A DNA stretch of 64,000 nt from Eumeta japonica (Eukaryota; Arthropoda; Insecta; Lepidoptera; Psychidae), in the NCBI GenBank assembly GCA_005406025.1, contig BGZK01001309.1, positions 1-64,000 of the forward strand. The letters run 5' to 3'. Made by a program: the position numbers and the translations under genes. Below the pieces are notes generated by a model. It did not search any database. It had not been told where the DNA came from and saw only the letters and a list, made by a program, of their open reading frames with translations. Below, piece by piece: positions 34,090 through 46,999 of the stretch (position 1 is its first letter; each line of letters opens with the position of its first letter).

Positions 34090-34675
34090 TCTATGAAAGA
34101 AGATTATCCACTGTTAATGTTTAATAAAGTTATTAAAAAAATATCAAATATGTGCTAGTACACCGTCAGGATGCCTACAGAGTAAAAGATAATTAAGTTC
34201 ATTATGAATGTGCTGTGAAAATCAAATTTTGGGACTTAATGAACTGACGGCGACGCCAATCAAGGCAATTTCTTAATTGGCGTGTATAGAATCCAGAATC
34301 TATCGGATTTTATCCGCTAAATCGCATACTACAATATATTATTATGTGATGATGCTCATTCTCTACTCATAAAAGAAAAACAAAATATTAAAAACTAAAC
34401 ATTTTCTTTATCTCTTCCAGCTTTTGTAAATTATATGCCCCCAATTTAAACGTTCAAGTTTTTATTATATTTTTTTCCATTTTTTTTATTCATCAAACAT
34501 CCACAAGATATTCCGTCTTAAGACCGAAGACAGCCGTTACTGTCGCTATAATGTCGCTAGTCGAAGAATCAATATCCATGAACTATTACATTATCACAGT
34601 TATCTTTACTTGATAAATGAAATTCCGATATAGAAAATCATCCATAGGTGAGCCGAAACAAAGTAAAAGATTTTC

Positions 34676-35245
34676 ATTTTTTTTTGTAGTTCTCCCCGTG
34701 CGAAAGGGGTTGGGAAGGAGGAGAAAAACCCATTATGGGCCGACCATGCGCCGGCGCGTGGGAGTGCCCGACTCGCACGGACTGAAAACCTCCTGAACAA
34801 CTGGAGTCTGCAATCGCGCAAGCAAAACGCTATGACGCCTTCATTTTAAAAGCGCGGCCTTACGGCATGGAGATGCCGTCGGCGCGTGACTGCCCTATGG
34901 GTGCCCTTCGAGCGGCACCTCGGCATAGGAGGTCACGTGAAGTTTACAGTACGGACAGGAAACTTCGGAGGGGACTCCGGGAGGCGCGGCAAGCGCACCG
35001 GATTGATGACCTTTAACAGTCGTAATTATTGGGTTAGTCCCTACTTTTAGCCAGTAACCACCTTATTTAATTCTATTAGTTTTTCCACCTCGACGGTGAG
35101 ATCGTCGGGCGGATCTATCAGGAAATTCCGTGGTCTTCTACAGAAATGATGTGGAGGAGGTGGCTCGTATGAAACGGCCTCAACTAATAAGGGATTCGGA
35201 TGGTTACTCGCTACATCGAAGAAACGCTCTGATGCGTCCTTCATA
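34676..35245 (-). mobile_element. Jockey-like LINE copy A, 5'-truncated
   Basis: It aligns by eye with the 3' end of the larger copy at 45411-48005. The minus-strand 3' end is a poly-A run (T run 34677-34685 on the + strand). Upstream is the C-terminal end of the reverse transcriptase, reading MKDASERFFDVASNHPNPLL, then VEAVSYEPPPPHHFCRRPRN and ending about 35050. The 5' end is near 35245, where similarity stops, so nearly all of the polymerase is missing. This is usual 5' truncation during LINE insertion. Relative to the other copy it has 162 extra bases in the 3' UTR (about 34735-34896). Confidence 0.8.
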
Positions 35246-36188
35246 AACTTGGAAATAGTTGGGAGTCAGAGATTTTCAAAAACGATTCACGTTTATATAA
35301 CAGCTGCATCTCCCGCCGCCCCGGCCGCATGGCGCGTCCCGTGCAGTGCGAACTCGCAAAATGTCACGTCATTCGTTGCGCATGTGCGACGGCATGTAGC
35401 TTTGTCAGATTTTAATCAGCCCACTTTCGAGGCATATCTTACCTCGATCTTTTTATTTCCTGTTTTGCTATCTTTTCCTTACATACTAGGTATCGTCCGC
35501 GCCTCCAGCCGCTTGAACATAAAACGAATCTCGACATCATAAAAGATAACGAATTCGTTTTATGTTCAGCGGCCTTTCTTTCAAACACAATCTCGGTCAC
35601 GATCGCGTTCTCGAATTCGATTTCCGTTTCACTGCGTGTTCGACTGCGTGCATGGATAAGGTACCAGTCATATTTTGTAAACACAAAATGTGACATAAAG
35701 TCTGTCCGACACGAAGAAGGCATTTGCTTGTATACATTAATCTATAGGTATTGCACTAACTACAGTACGAAAAGATATATACATATGTAAACAGCAGCGA
35801 AAACTTTTTATTGTGTTTATGATGAAGTTTCATTGAATGTACGGTAAGCGACAAAAAATATGACGAAATCGTATAAACTATTGTCTACATATAAATTTTG
35901 GCTAATCAATAATATTTTTTTCATTTATATTCGCGTGGTGTAGCGGTGAACGCTCTTAGCGTACTTCGCAAAAACATTAGGCGATAATGAAATGGCTAAT
36001 GCTCGCAATAAGCCACAGAAAATGTAAAACCGAATATAGGTTGTGGATTTCCAGTGGTTTTAGACATGTCGCTGGGGCGGTGCAGGCGGCGCGGTCGGCG
36101 TGCGCGGTGGGTACCGCCGCTCGCACAACTTGTTCGCGACTTAACACATCACACAAATTGACTATCGCTCATCGGGTATATTCGTAAG

Positions 36189-36219
36189 GCCATACAGGAT
36201 CGCACTGATCCTGTATGGC
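36189..36219. repeat. Perfect hairpin, 13-bp arms, 5-base loop
   Basis: The arm gccatacaggatc (36189-36201) is exactly complementary to gatcctgtatggc (36207-36219), with loop gcact. It is compact and GC-balanced, flanked by AT-rich sequence. The function is unknown: it could be a structured RNA element, the tip of a decayed transposon or chance. Confidence 0.7.
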
Positions 36220-37580
36220 TGTAAAAACTGCTTCTAAAACTATAGCTATTAAGTTAATTATCTAGTTAATTAGAAACATTTTATATATAAAAAATATTTC
36301 TAAAGTAAAATTATACACATAAACCTTTTTATAGACATATAAAAATATAATTGATAGATCGTATAGGAAAATACTAAACAATGTGTTCTAGAATGTTTTT
36401 TGATTTCCATAGTTTTTACTTGCAGTATGGAATATTGTGTTTTTTTAGAAATAGTATTAAAGTCTAGATAACATGCTTTTTAAATAAAACAAACAAATGT
36501 TTGTCAGGAGTCGCTATCGTTTTCGTACGTCAATCCTCTATTTATTTCCAAAATATAAAGTAGACAAGCGACAGTTCGCTTGGAGATCTGATTTCTCGTG
36601 CGTTATTGTTTATAACCTTAATCTATGTCACGCGTAGATAAGAAAGCATGAGATTAAATATCTATGTGTTTGGAAACTCGACTCAGAATCTGTCAGTCCT
36701 TAAATTTGAAATTTCATAATATTATTTAGCTTTGTTTCCGTAAGATCTGTCACTCGTCACTTATTCTAACCAGGTCAAACCTTATCCAATGTTTGCAAAT
36801 TTAACCTATTTCAATGTGAAATTAAATACAGAATAACTCTCAAAAACACAAAAAGCTTTACTAAAGATTATTTAAAGAAAAAGCTCTAAAAAATACAAGT
36901 AGAAGATCCATGGACTTACCATGAATCCTAACTTTATATTCTCGACGAATATTCCAGCATGCGGATCACAAATTTGGAGAACGCAGCGGTCGTTTAATGG
37001 AGTCATAGTTGTTAATTCATCTATTGGGGAAATGTACACCTAAAACTTGTCAGCTTCTAATACTGTGGTGCACAGTGGCACTATACAACTGGCACGAAAC
37101 ATTGATGTAATGATTAATCGGAAAATTCTCTAATATTTTAATTATGGGATTTAAAAAGTCTCGATATAATTGTCTCCACAAAGTTTTGTTACAGAAAATC
37201 TGTCGTTTATGTATGCACTCTCGCATTCAAAAGAAAAATGAATCAGTACGTGCGTTTAGGTGGTCCTCATGTTGCTTGCGAGGGATCAGTAGTGATGGTT
37301 TCTTCTTTTATGCGCATTATTAAAAAAAAAAACCTCACTTGTTTCTTTTTACATTTTTTAATTCGGCCAAAACCCGTGTGCTTATTCAATTATAGAACTG
37401 TAGTCCTTATTCCTCTTTCCACGATTGTAGCGCTTGTGGGTCAACTGTCTATTGATTTGTTGTCGATTTATGTTTTCCTGTGTTTTTAAAAGCATCGTTT
37501 GAGGAGGCTTTTGTAAAAACTTCAAAATAATCTGATTTGACAACATGAGTAGCCACAAATTCGTTCACCGCGAAAGTCTG

Positions 37581-37635
37581 TTTCTTGCTGGATGTGTTGT
37601 AATATGACGTACATCACGACACATCCAGCAAGAAA
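37581..37635. repeat. Perfect hairpin, 17-bp arms, 21-base loop
   Basis: The arm tttcttgctggatgtgt (37581-37597) is exactly complementary to acacatccagcaagaaa (37619-37635). In RNA the stem could extend three further pairs into the loop (one of them G-U), leaving a loop of about 15 bases. The stem length is close to that of small-RNA precursors, although animal miRNA precursors usually have longer, imperfect stems. I recognise no known miRNA seed here. Confidence 0.65.
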
Positions 37636-39540
37636 TTGTTTTGAATGTAAAACGTCTAATGGTGCGCTTGGACGGGAGTAAAAATATTCTGAATGCAGGT
37701 CATCGCGAAGTGCCGTTCGCGCAGGTCTGAGTCGCGCCGGCTCTCTTAGATTCAGTGTTCCGTATCAACACTTTACTGACAACATCTCTCTCTACTGCAC
37801 TACATACTCGCTACTTTAAGTATGTTAGCGTATCAGCGTGTTTTCTTATACTGATGCTTACGGCTTTATCTGTGGTTATTGGCCTATTTAAGTGAATTTG
37901 TCTTAACACTTTAAATGTATTTATTAATTTTATACGGCGAGTGACGATGATAGTAAGAATGATAATAAGAATATAAATTTCATCTAAATGCAGCACGACT
38001 TGTCATTTTCACTTTTTAAGTTTTTATTTAAAAATATTTCAGTTCAAAAAAAAATTAACTTTGCGCATCTGTCAGGCGTCCCACGTAGGTCCCTTTATTA
38101 ATATGTGAGTGAGTATTACAAGCTATCTGTGAAAATTTTGAATTTATTATGTGTATATTGATTTGGTTCCGACGACAAAGAATTCCAGAAGCACTTTTGC
38201 CGTTGACGGTACAACGTCACGTCACTCACTGTCAGGGGGTTAAAGAGACGGCCGACGCCGCACGCCGCTGGCGCCCTTTCTTCTGTCTACAACGAAAACT
38301 TTTTTACATTAACTACAATATTTGTTGTCAAAACATCAATAAAATCGTTTAGTTTGTTTGTATGTGTATTTGTTAGAGTAATAATTTCATAGTGAAATGT
38401 GAAACTGGACAATTGGACAAGTGCGAATCAGTTTAGTGATTTTTATTGTTTTCTTTTATAGTTAAGGGAAGTTATAACTAATTACTTACTAATTTGCGCG
38501 TGAGCAGAAAAATACTCATGGGTTGTAGGCATGGAACAGTCCCGTAATTTATAAGGCTGTGGTGCCCACTGGGTTAACGAAGTACAAATTTGTAAAAACG
38601 ATTCTTATACTTTTCTAGATCAAATCGTGAAGTTTTTAACTTTAATCTGAACAGTAGTCGACAACTACAAAAAAATGTATATATTTTTTGATGAAGTGTA
38701 TAAGACGACAATACGTGATAAAATACAGCGAGATCAAAATTTAAAGCTTTTACAAGGTAATAAATTTACAAGCGGTAAAAAACGACTCAGACCGATAGCG
38801 CTAATGGAGAAGAGAGAAAGCCTTTAGCTAAATTAGTTTCCGGCTAATGATAATTTCCATCATAGTAAAATCCGGGGAAATCTTGATTGAGTAAATATTC
38901 GTCAAATTGGTTGCAGATGCTGATCGTTGTTTATTTACTTTGATTAGATTAATAACGATGGGTGCTGAGTGCTCAATAACTCAATAGTGCTCAATAGCCA
39001 AAGGTATTAGGTATGAATTCTGAGCACAGGCAACTTTACCGATAAGTTTTCAATCTGAGTTGGTCACATCGTCTACCTTGAGCCTTGGAGAGTACTTGAC
39101 GCCGAACCAGTTACTCGATATGCAATGCACCGGCGTGGAGGACACTTAAGACTCGACACTGTCGTTGTCGAAGAAGCAGATTATGTGGGTGGGTACGACT
39201 TAGCGTGTGGTGATAAAAAATACCTGACTCGTTTGACACGTTTAAGCTCAAAGCTCACTATGGAAGCGCCATCTGCCCACCCCCACCCTCGCTCCCTAAG
39301 CTACTGCGGTAAGTACTCTGTGAACTTCTTATGAAAAAAGGTTGCAACATTTAGATATTTATGCTGCAGAATAAGTAAAAATTTTGAAAGGTAAAAATCT
39401 ATTACTAGCCCATTTTCATACTAATAATATAATGTCTAAAAAACTGTTTGAATTTAACTGTCGCTCAGCAATCTACGTTAACGTTGAGTTTATTCAATGA
39501 ATTTTTGGAGCGTAGAAGGTTTCACGGGATGTAGTTGGAG

Positions 39541-39935
39541 TAATTTACGATCTATCCGAGGCTTTCAATTATGTAGATCATGACGAAACCTTTATCACTA
39601 AATTGCGTCATTATAGAGTGATGGCCCGAGCAATCGAACTTTTGAAGTCGTATTTAAGGAACAGGCTTGATGTCAATGGTGAGATATAGTTTAGAGCTAT
39701 AGTCCTTATGGGGTACCACGGGAATGAAGCTTTTATCTAACCTTATGAAATAGTTCTTTTTGCAGATGACACATCATTGTTATTTAAAGTCAAAAGGCAA
39801 CAATTCGTTTATGAGGAGGTAAACATTGCCATCTCGAAAATAGAGAATTTGTTTACTGCAAATAACATCCTCCTGAAGGAAAAAAACGAAGTGGATAAAA
39901 TTCACGTTTCCAAATGTAAGCTATAGATACGAAAT
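39541..39935 (+). pseudogene. LINE reverse transcriptase fragment with FADD motif
   Basis: The + strand reads, with stops and one deletion, GVIYDLSEAFNYVDHDETFI, then KLRHYRVMARAIELLKSYLRNR, then LFADDTSLLFKVKRQQ (catalytic FADD at 39759-39770), then IENLFTANNILLKEKN. This is the palm of a CR1/Jockey-type non-LTR reverse transcriptase. The segment carrying the GVPQGS motif is shortened, so about 100 bases are deleted between the SYL.NR and FADD blocks. Confidence 0.75.
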
Positions 39936-42900
39936 TATTCAGTACTATGAATTAAATTTGGTTGATACTATTGTAGTCCTGAGTATCAATCTAGATAAAA
40001 GACTTCAATGGGATACGTCTTACTGGCAAGTTGGCGAAAAGACTTAATTCTGCCACATGTAACATTAGAAAAAATACGAAAATAGTCAGACGTACAAACT
40101 ATAAGACTAGTTTATTTTGGCTGTTTCCATATCATATCATATTACATTTTGCTCTGGGATCATACCATAAATATGCATAGAATTTTAGTGCTGCGGAAGC
40201 GGCCATTTGGGTAATTTAGAAACTGAGACCTCTAAGGTGTTGGAATTGGAACGTTATTTTTGGCATCTCTATATAGTATAATTTAATAATAGTAAAAAAA
40301 AATTAAAAATGTCTTAAAAATATAGTGATCGATATAAATTCAAAATAAAAGTAAGCTGTAATAAGAAATTAAGATAAACTATGTTTACATGTGAGTCGGT
40401 TACGTAAAGTCATTAACTAATTTATGGCCCTTCGAGTACTTGTTCGATGAGATCCGTGTACGTATTCAAAGTAGCCTTAATTAAATTTAAGATTATTCTT
40501 AAATATTTGCTTGGTAAAACATATAGGACACTATAAAGTTTCCGACTATTTTGAGAACATATATCGTGGACGTAACCAGCTCGAATTTCTATCGGGTTGT
40601 CTCTATTTGTTATACTTTTGTTGTTTATTGCTATTTTATAAAAACTATTCAATTTGAAAAGAGCTACCCTCGATTTTCTTGCTCGTTGTGGTAAATTCAT
40701 ATTACAATGGTAAATTTATGTTTTTGACACATTTCAAGACTTATAACCTATGAGATAAAAGGTTTTCAAAATTGAATTTGAATTTCATTGGACAATTTGT
40801 AAAATAACAAACTATTCCGTGGACGTAAATAAATTTTGTACACCAAAAAGAAAACAACGGAACCGTTTCCAAACGAAACGACAAGTCAATCCCTGTGATA
40901 CAATAGCCAAATAAAATTAACGGCGATTACACGTTAACAGCATTTCTACGGTCACAATGCCCTATTTACCATCACCATGGCGATCGGCAATCGCTTTGCC
41001 ATCTGCTTTACAAGCACGGCGAAACTGTTACCCCAATCGCGTCCGTTTGTGGGGGTTTTGTGTAAATTGCGACGATTGCTTTCTTATTAGATCGTATGGG
41101 GTGTTGCGCCGGCGGCCAGTTGTTGAGGATCAGATTTGTGGAAAAAAGTAAGTTGATTTGCCTTTGATTCGACTAATTTGATTTTTTTTTCTGGACGAGA
41201 CGACGTGTACGCGTCGCAAATAATATGAATACTGTGTAGGTTTTTAGCGTCGATAGATACGGTGACGAATACTCAACAAAGAAATTTGTAATATCTTACC
41301 TAAGTTGGAAATGTCTTAATTAAGATTTCAATGCTGCAGACGATGTCTGGTATTTACTTGATGCAACTATAATAAATAAATATAGACACACACACACACA
41401 CACATGTTCTGGTATTTATTTTGTGATAACTATTATTTTCTGAACGATGTTACTGTTTTGAATAGATTAGTTTCTGAACGTAATACCGAACATCAAATTG
41501 GCAGTTCAACTGTCACTTTTAGCGAGCCGAATGGCAGAAGCGGGTATTAACAATGTTCTGCGTTAGCGTCACACTGCGAGTGGCGCGACGGGTCAAACGT
41601 GAAGCAAGCTTCCGTGTTTGATTCATCACCAATTGTGACCAATTCTGACCAAGAAACCAGTTAAATGTCAGAAATCTTTTGTCCTTTTGTTGTGATACTT
41701 ATTGGAATGGAGAAGTGCACTCTTACAAAGGAAAGATTAATATTAATTTACAAATCCAGTTACGAACGACTTCAAAAAAATAAGGAGATTCTATACGTGG
41801 CCATATGTACTTTTTGTGTATGTTCAGCGATAACTTCATCAACTGTGGACCTATTTGATGATGAGATCCCAGGGAAGTGGAGGGATACCCTCAAATATTA
41901 TAGGCACGTAGGGTGTTTGAGTTCTTTTCTTAGTTATACAAGTTTCTGCATCTGGTACTTATCATCTCATGCTGCTGAGATAATGATGGAAGCCACAACA
42001 CTATTTAAAGGGTAGGAGTTAGGGGATAATACTGCGATTTGTCGTTAGAAACTACTATTTAATGCTTATTAGTAAAGCCCAATATATACAAAATTACAAC
42101 TACTTATTATCTACCTACATATGTTTATTCAGTTATATGATCTCAACGTGACCATCTTAGCAAGAACACATCGGAACTCTTTAGCGATAACACTAGAAAT
42201 AGCGTGAATTAGGTTAATGTGGAAGTGAATGAAAATGTAATCTTCATGAATTGTAGAACTTTTATATTGTAAAAGTAACTCATATAATTTGTACAAGGGT
42301 AATTTGGAAGTTGCATTCCAACTAAAAATGTGAAGACTTCGCAATAATTACCAGTGGATAATAAATTCGAGATCGGAATTGCTTTTCCTTGTGCTCCGTA
42401 CAAAAATAAAAAAGATGCTTTGCCAATTTTATTAATCATAGTTTTATTCTTATGCAAAATAGCTAAATTAATTAAGTAGTTACAATTACTCGATAATTAA
42501 AAAATGTGAAATAAAGTAACTTTTATAAAAATAAAAAAAAACATTTTAACAAACCTATTGAAATAATTCTGTAAACAGACTCCAAAAGTAGCTAATTAGT
42601 TAGTGGAAAGCAAAAGGACACATAATCTATAAACATGAATATGGAACGTAAAATATTGAGTCAAAAAATGAGTTCTTCTAACGGCACACAACTGTGTCTA
42701 ATTTACCTTTAGCTGAAACCGATTCCTAATACAACTAACTAATTGTTTTTGTAGCGTCTTTAAAATATTATTTAAATAGGATTTTGAAGGCGGATTTTTT
42801 ATCGTAAATATACATTAATAATGAAGGTTTATTTGTAAAATTTTCAACGAATCGAGTACATTATTATCATATAAGCAAAAGATCCTTTCCCTTAAACTTC

Positions 42901-45330
42901 GACCGCTGTGGAACCGCAGGAGCGGTTCACTGCAGTGTTTTCGGCCGTGACGGACGTGCACGCACAGCGCGCCACCTGCGCGGACGCCTCGCCCGCGCAT
43001 GCGGCTGTCGCGGCGGCTCGGGGCCGCCGTTTAGGGACGTCCGCGTTTACAGTGTCGACTCGGTCGTGGTCGGTTATAGTAAAAAATCTGACTTAGCTGT
43101 AAAACCTGTTTAAAGTGGGATTCTGTACTAATAAACGAACCTAAACGAAACCTTCAAATTCCCAAATTTAAGTGCAATCTAAGACTACACAATGAATGCG
43201 ATAAACTGTCTGCTCTCTCACGGACTGCGGCGGATGCACTGCCGAGTGTCTGAATAAAAAATGAACAAAATGCAGGTTCATCTGTGTCAGATTTTGGGGC
43301 GCACGCCCGCCCACATTTTCTTCACTTCAGAACGAGTAGCTCGTACCTAAGCCACCTGCGCCGGCTCAGTTGCGCCGGGGGGAGGGCGCCGCCAGTGCCC
43401 GCCGCTCTGCGCGGCGACACTTCGAGATAATCAGACGGCGTACATTTGCAACGAGGAACGTGTAGTTTAAAGTGACATAAATTAACAGCTCGATTCATCC
43501 TGGCTCGAACCCAGTGCATTCTGGCTGGAGGCGACGAGTCGACCGACGTCACGGCTTCCTGTATATCCACTTCGTATACGATTTAAATGTGTCCGTATAG
43601 TGCAATTATCTTTTTTTCCGATTTTCTCAGGATTCTCGTAATTTCGGGATGTTATTTATTAACTTCTTCCTATAAAGAAATCGAACATTTTCGTAAATTT
43701 ATTGTTTTCATTGCGATTTCCGGAAATATAGATTTCTTCGGATCTCCACGTTTCGTCGTCCTAGGAAGCTTTTCCGGCCATTTTCCGAGTACATGTGGAT
43801 GTGTGTATGTGAACAAACGTTAAATATCTTCAGAACGAATAAATTAATTGGAATCCAGCTTGTGCTATTCAAAAGGTCTTAACTAAACTTAGACTTTAGG
43901 AAGTTTGATATCGATCGATTAAATAAAAGAGTTATCAAAAAAAATTTTTGGGAGTGTTTTTTTTTCAAAGAATCCCTAAACTATATTAACAAATAAATTC
44001 CAAAATCCCATCCTATTCTGTCGCTGTCCTATTAAAATAAAACAGCCTTGAATGCTGCAAACTTGATTAATATTACTTTATTTCTTTGAGAAATATCGTG
44101 AATATTTTCGTATATTCGTAAACATTTACAAAAAATGTTTCATCGTTTTAATTTTGGGTTTTGTAAAAAGTGGACTTTTAATACAAAATTTCTTTTCGTG
44201 TTTAAAAAAACGTTAAAATATCGTTGAAATCAATTACATTAATAAAAAATATATATTGATGTTAAAAACTTCAAAAAAATTTGCATTTTTAAATAACTTT
44301 GAGACTTATTATCGAGCGATTTTAAAATAAACATACTTTTTCAACTCAAGAGATTGCATAGAATGTCCCGAGTACCGTTCAAATCATTCTTCTTCCTTCA
44401 AAAGATATCTTTAAACAAAATATGTATTTAAAAAATACCATACAGATTATTTTTGTGACTCTAATTAATTGCGAAAGAAAAGTCTGATAATTTTGAGTAC
44501 CGACACATTATTACTGAAAACTGGTTTTGGGGACGGAGTGCACATCATCAACGGGTTGCACAGCATATTTTTGTACAAGCCGTTTTCCCGCACATCATCT
44601 CGCCGAGCGGGCAGCACGGGGGGTCGCCGTGGTCCACTGAGCCGGCAAATGAAGGCGCGGTGCACGCACGAGGCGGCGCGGGTCGCGCGAGGCCCGCGGT
44701 TCGATTTCCGGAAAGAGTACCCGGTGAACTACCCGCCCCGTGATTGCTATGAGACCGGAAAGGGTTTCACGTTTTAAGGTTGATCTGATTGTATGTAAAC
44801 TTGAATAGATTCCTGATACGTTTGAATTGATGTTAGGGGTTATTTTTTGAAATAAAAAAGAAGCATGACATTTTTGAAACGGGCTAAAATGTATAAAATA
44901 TTTTTTTCCAATCGAGGTTTCCTTAACTCGTCCAGATTGTCCTGAAAATTCGTGAAAATACTAGTTGTGAGATTTAAAATGTAATAGGTAAGGTACACGG
45001 AACAGATAATAATTAATGCGTTTATAGTGCAGCTACGGCAAAATCAGTTATGTTGTGCTACAAATGACATGAACGGTTGTTCGATTTTTCTCAACCGCAG
45101 TCACTTCCTACAATCCCTACCATAATAATAATAGTATAATATCTTCGGACAAAGATACATGTAACAGCGATTTTTCCACCGTCGCGTAAGCCCGAACTTC
45201 GGATTTCTTACGCAATCACCTCGTAGAACGGATTTCCAGCGGTGTGGGTAAAACGATGGACAGCGTGGATATTTCTACTTCTGTATTTCAGCACGAGCTT
45301 CACATGTGGCGGCCGTAGCACAACTGCGAC
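39936..45330. other. Region without identified gene; GC-rich islands
   Basis: GC- and CpG-rich islands occur at about 40960-41120 (followed by a donor-like GTAAGT at 41148-41153), 42895-43080, 43300-43570 and 44570-44720. A (CA)n run lies at 41386-41404. Apart from the unclassified frame at 41665-42015, the open frames are short and of unusual composition, as expected by chance in GC-rich islands. The clustering of islands suggests regulatory sequence or untranslated exons, but no coding exon can be named. Confidence 0.4.
41665..42015 (+). CDS. Unrecognised open frame with two hydrophobic segments
   Basis: 116 codons from ATG, immediately preceded in frame by TAA. Residues about 42-60 (EILYVAICTFCVCSAITSS) and about 80-101 (HVGCLSSFLSYTSFCIWYL) are hydrophobic enough to cross a membrane, separated by a charged linker. 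The size and layout could fit a piece of an insect chemoreceptor, but I see no diagnostic motif. The frame ends at a TAG overlapping a weak donor-like gggtag. It may equally be chance or a decayed gene. Confidence 0.22.
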   Translation: MSEIFCPFVVILIGMEKCTLTKERLILIYKSSYERLQKNKEILYVAICTFCVCSAITSSTVDLFDDEIPGKWRDTLKYYRHVGCLSSFLSYTSFCIWYLSSHAAEIMMEATTLFKG

Positions 45331-45394
45331 GATGCACCGAAATGGCTGCAATTTATAGGTGGCGCATCCGCCTGCACATATGAATTGCATATAC
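45331..45394. repeat. Left copy of a direct repeat flanking the Jockey-like LINE
   Basis: About 60 bases that match 48006-48067 at roughly 80-85 percent by eye (for example tgcaatttatag and gcctgcacatatga in both). They stand outside the two ends of the LINE at 45411-48005. See the findings for the two explanations. Confidence 0.7.
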
Positions 45395-45689
45395 TACATA
45401 CGTGGAGATATTTTTTTTGTAATTTTCTCCGTGCGAAAGGGGTGGGGAAGGAGGAGAAAAAGCCATTATGGGTGCCTTTCGAGCGGCACCTCGGCATAGG
45501 AGGTCACGTGATGTTTACAGTACGGACTGGAAACTTCGGAGGGGACTCCGGGAGGCGCGGCAAGCGCACCGGATTGATGACCTAAATGTCTTAATAAATG
45601 GGATAATCCTTACTTCTAGTCAATAGCTATTTTATAAACTTTTATAAGTTTTTCCACCTCGACACTGAGATTGTCGGGCGGATCTAACA

Positions 45690-46925
45690 GGACATTCCGT
45701 GGTCTTCTACAGAAATGATGTGGAGGAGGAATCTTGTAAGATATAATAATGGATTTGGATAGTTATTTGCTACATCGAAGAAACGTTCTGATGCGTCCTT
45801 CATAAAATTAAATATAAAAATGGTCAGGAGCTCTTTGGTCCCGGTGTAGTACATAGTTCCTGACGTACCATGGTGCGTCAGCTGCACTCCTACAGCATTT
45901 ATTCTGCACTATTTGCAGATCATAAAGTGCTTCAGGATGTGCTTGAGTAAAAACTGGGAACGCGTATGTCATGACAGGCCTGATACACATCGTGTATATC
46001 GTACGCATGTTGCTTAATGACATTTTACTTTTTCTACCTATCATACTGTATAACCGTGATAGGTAAAATAATGCTAATTTCCTAACACGAGCGATATGGT
46101 CTTTAAAGTGAAGGTGCCTATCGATCGCGATACCTAAATATTTTTAATAGTATTGCCACGGAATTAGTTGATTTAATATACGTGAACTGGAGGTATCAAA
46201 GGGTACTGGAAACTGCACCTTATATGGACTATATTTGAAGTAGATTGAAGCTGACTTTTCAGGGTTGACATCTATTCCCCAGAGTTAGAGCCATTGTGTC
46301 ATCTCGTCAATGGCTCTCTGTAACCTCGGGGGAATGTTCACTATACTATTCGACCTAAGATAAAATGCAGTGTCGTCCGCGAACAACGCGAGTTGGACGC
46401 CTGTCGACGGACGCGGTATGTCGTTTACGTACGCGGAGTACAGCAGTCGAGAGAGCGTAGAGCCTTGAGGTACTCCAGCTTTGATAGGTCTCATTGACGA
46501 GTACGTATTGTCCAGTCTGAAAGAGAAGTGGCGATTGCTAATATAATGGTGGATAATTAAAACAAGACGATCTGGGAGCTCTAACTGATAAAGCTTATGT
46601 ATAAGACCTACCTACCAACCTCATCAAAGATCTTTGCTATGTCAAAGAAGACAGCCACTGTCTTTCTTTTGACTTTAATCGCTTTCGAAATGTATTCTAC
46701 AAGACGGAAGGTTTGTTGTGGGCAAGATTGATTAGGTGTAAAGCCAAATTTTCCATTAATTATATGGCCGTTTCCTATGATATTATTGCTTAAGCGAGTT
46801 TTAAGCCTTTTTTCAAATAATTTACTTAATACGCTCAAAACACTTATATGTCTATAACTAACGGAGAGGTCACGTAATTTCCCCGGCTTTGGTATACGTA
46901 TACCTAACCTGCTGTTCTGATGTGA
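45690..46925 (-). pseudogene. Jockey-like reverse transcriptase, frame-broken
   Basis: In order on the minus strand are IRIPKPGKLRDLSVSYR (about 46890), SVLSKLFEKRLKTRLSN (46838-46780), FGFTPNQSCPQQTFRLVEYI, AVFFDIAKIFDEV (about 46630), SFRLDNTYSSMRPIKAGVPQ (about 46480), LLYSAYVNDIPRPSTGVQLA then LFADDTAFYL (catalytic FADD, about 46370), the C-terminal region MCIRPVMTYAFPVFTQAHPE (about 45970) and MKDASERFFDVANNYPNPLL (about 45800). Stops and one-base shifts separate these blocks. All core polymerase motifs are still recognisable, so decay is moderate. Confidence 0.85.
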
Positions 46926-46999
46926 CCCTTGTTGGAAATTTATTCCATGGATTTATTTTAGGTGGAGGGGCTGGACGGAACTCATCCCCGCCGGCAGCC

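Larger units (their letters stand above)
35250..39530. other. Region without recognisable gene; small GC-rich patches and hairpins
   Basis: GC-richer patches lie at about 35300-35400, 36060-36140 and 38220-38290. Two perfect hairpins (36189-36219 and 37581-37635) are listed separately. At 35935-35965 a tRNA-like box A word (cgtggtgtagcggtgaacgct) occurs without a box B, possibly a SINE scrap. Open frames at 37238, 38149 and 39125 resemble nothing I recognise. Confidence 0.4.

Noticed and set aside
43322..43570. 82-codon minus-strand frame in a GC-rich patch
   Set aside because: No domain recognised and no consistent splice partner; the GC-rich composition is enough to explain it.
44690..44712. 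Box B-like word ggttcgatttcc, possible tRNA gene
   Set aside because: No box A or cloverleaf can be formed in the preceding 70 bases.
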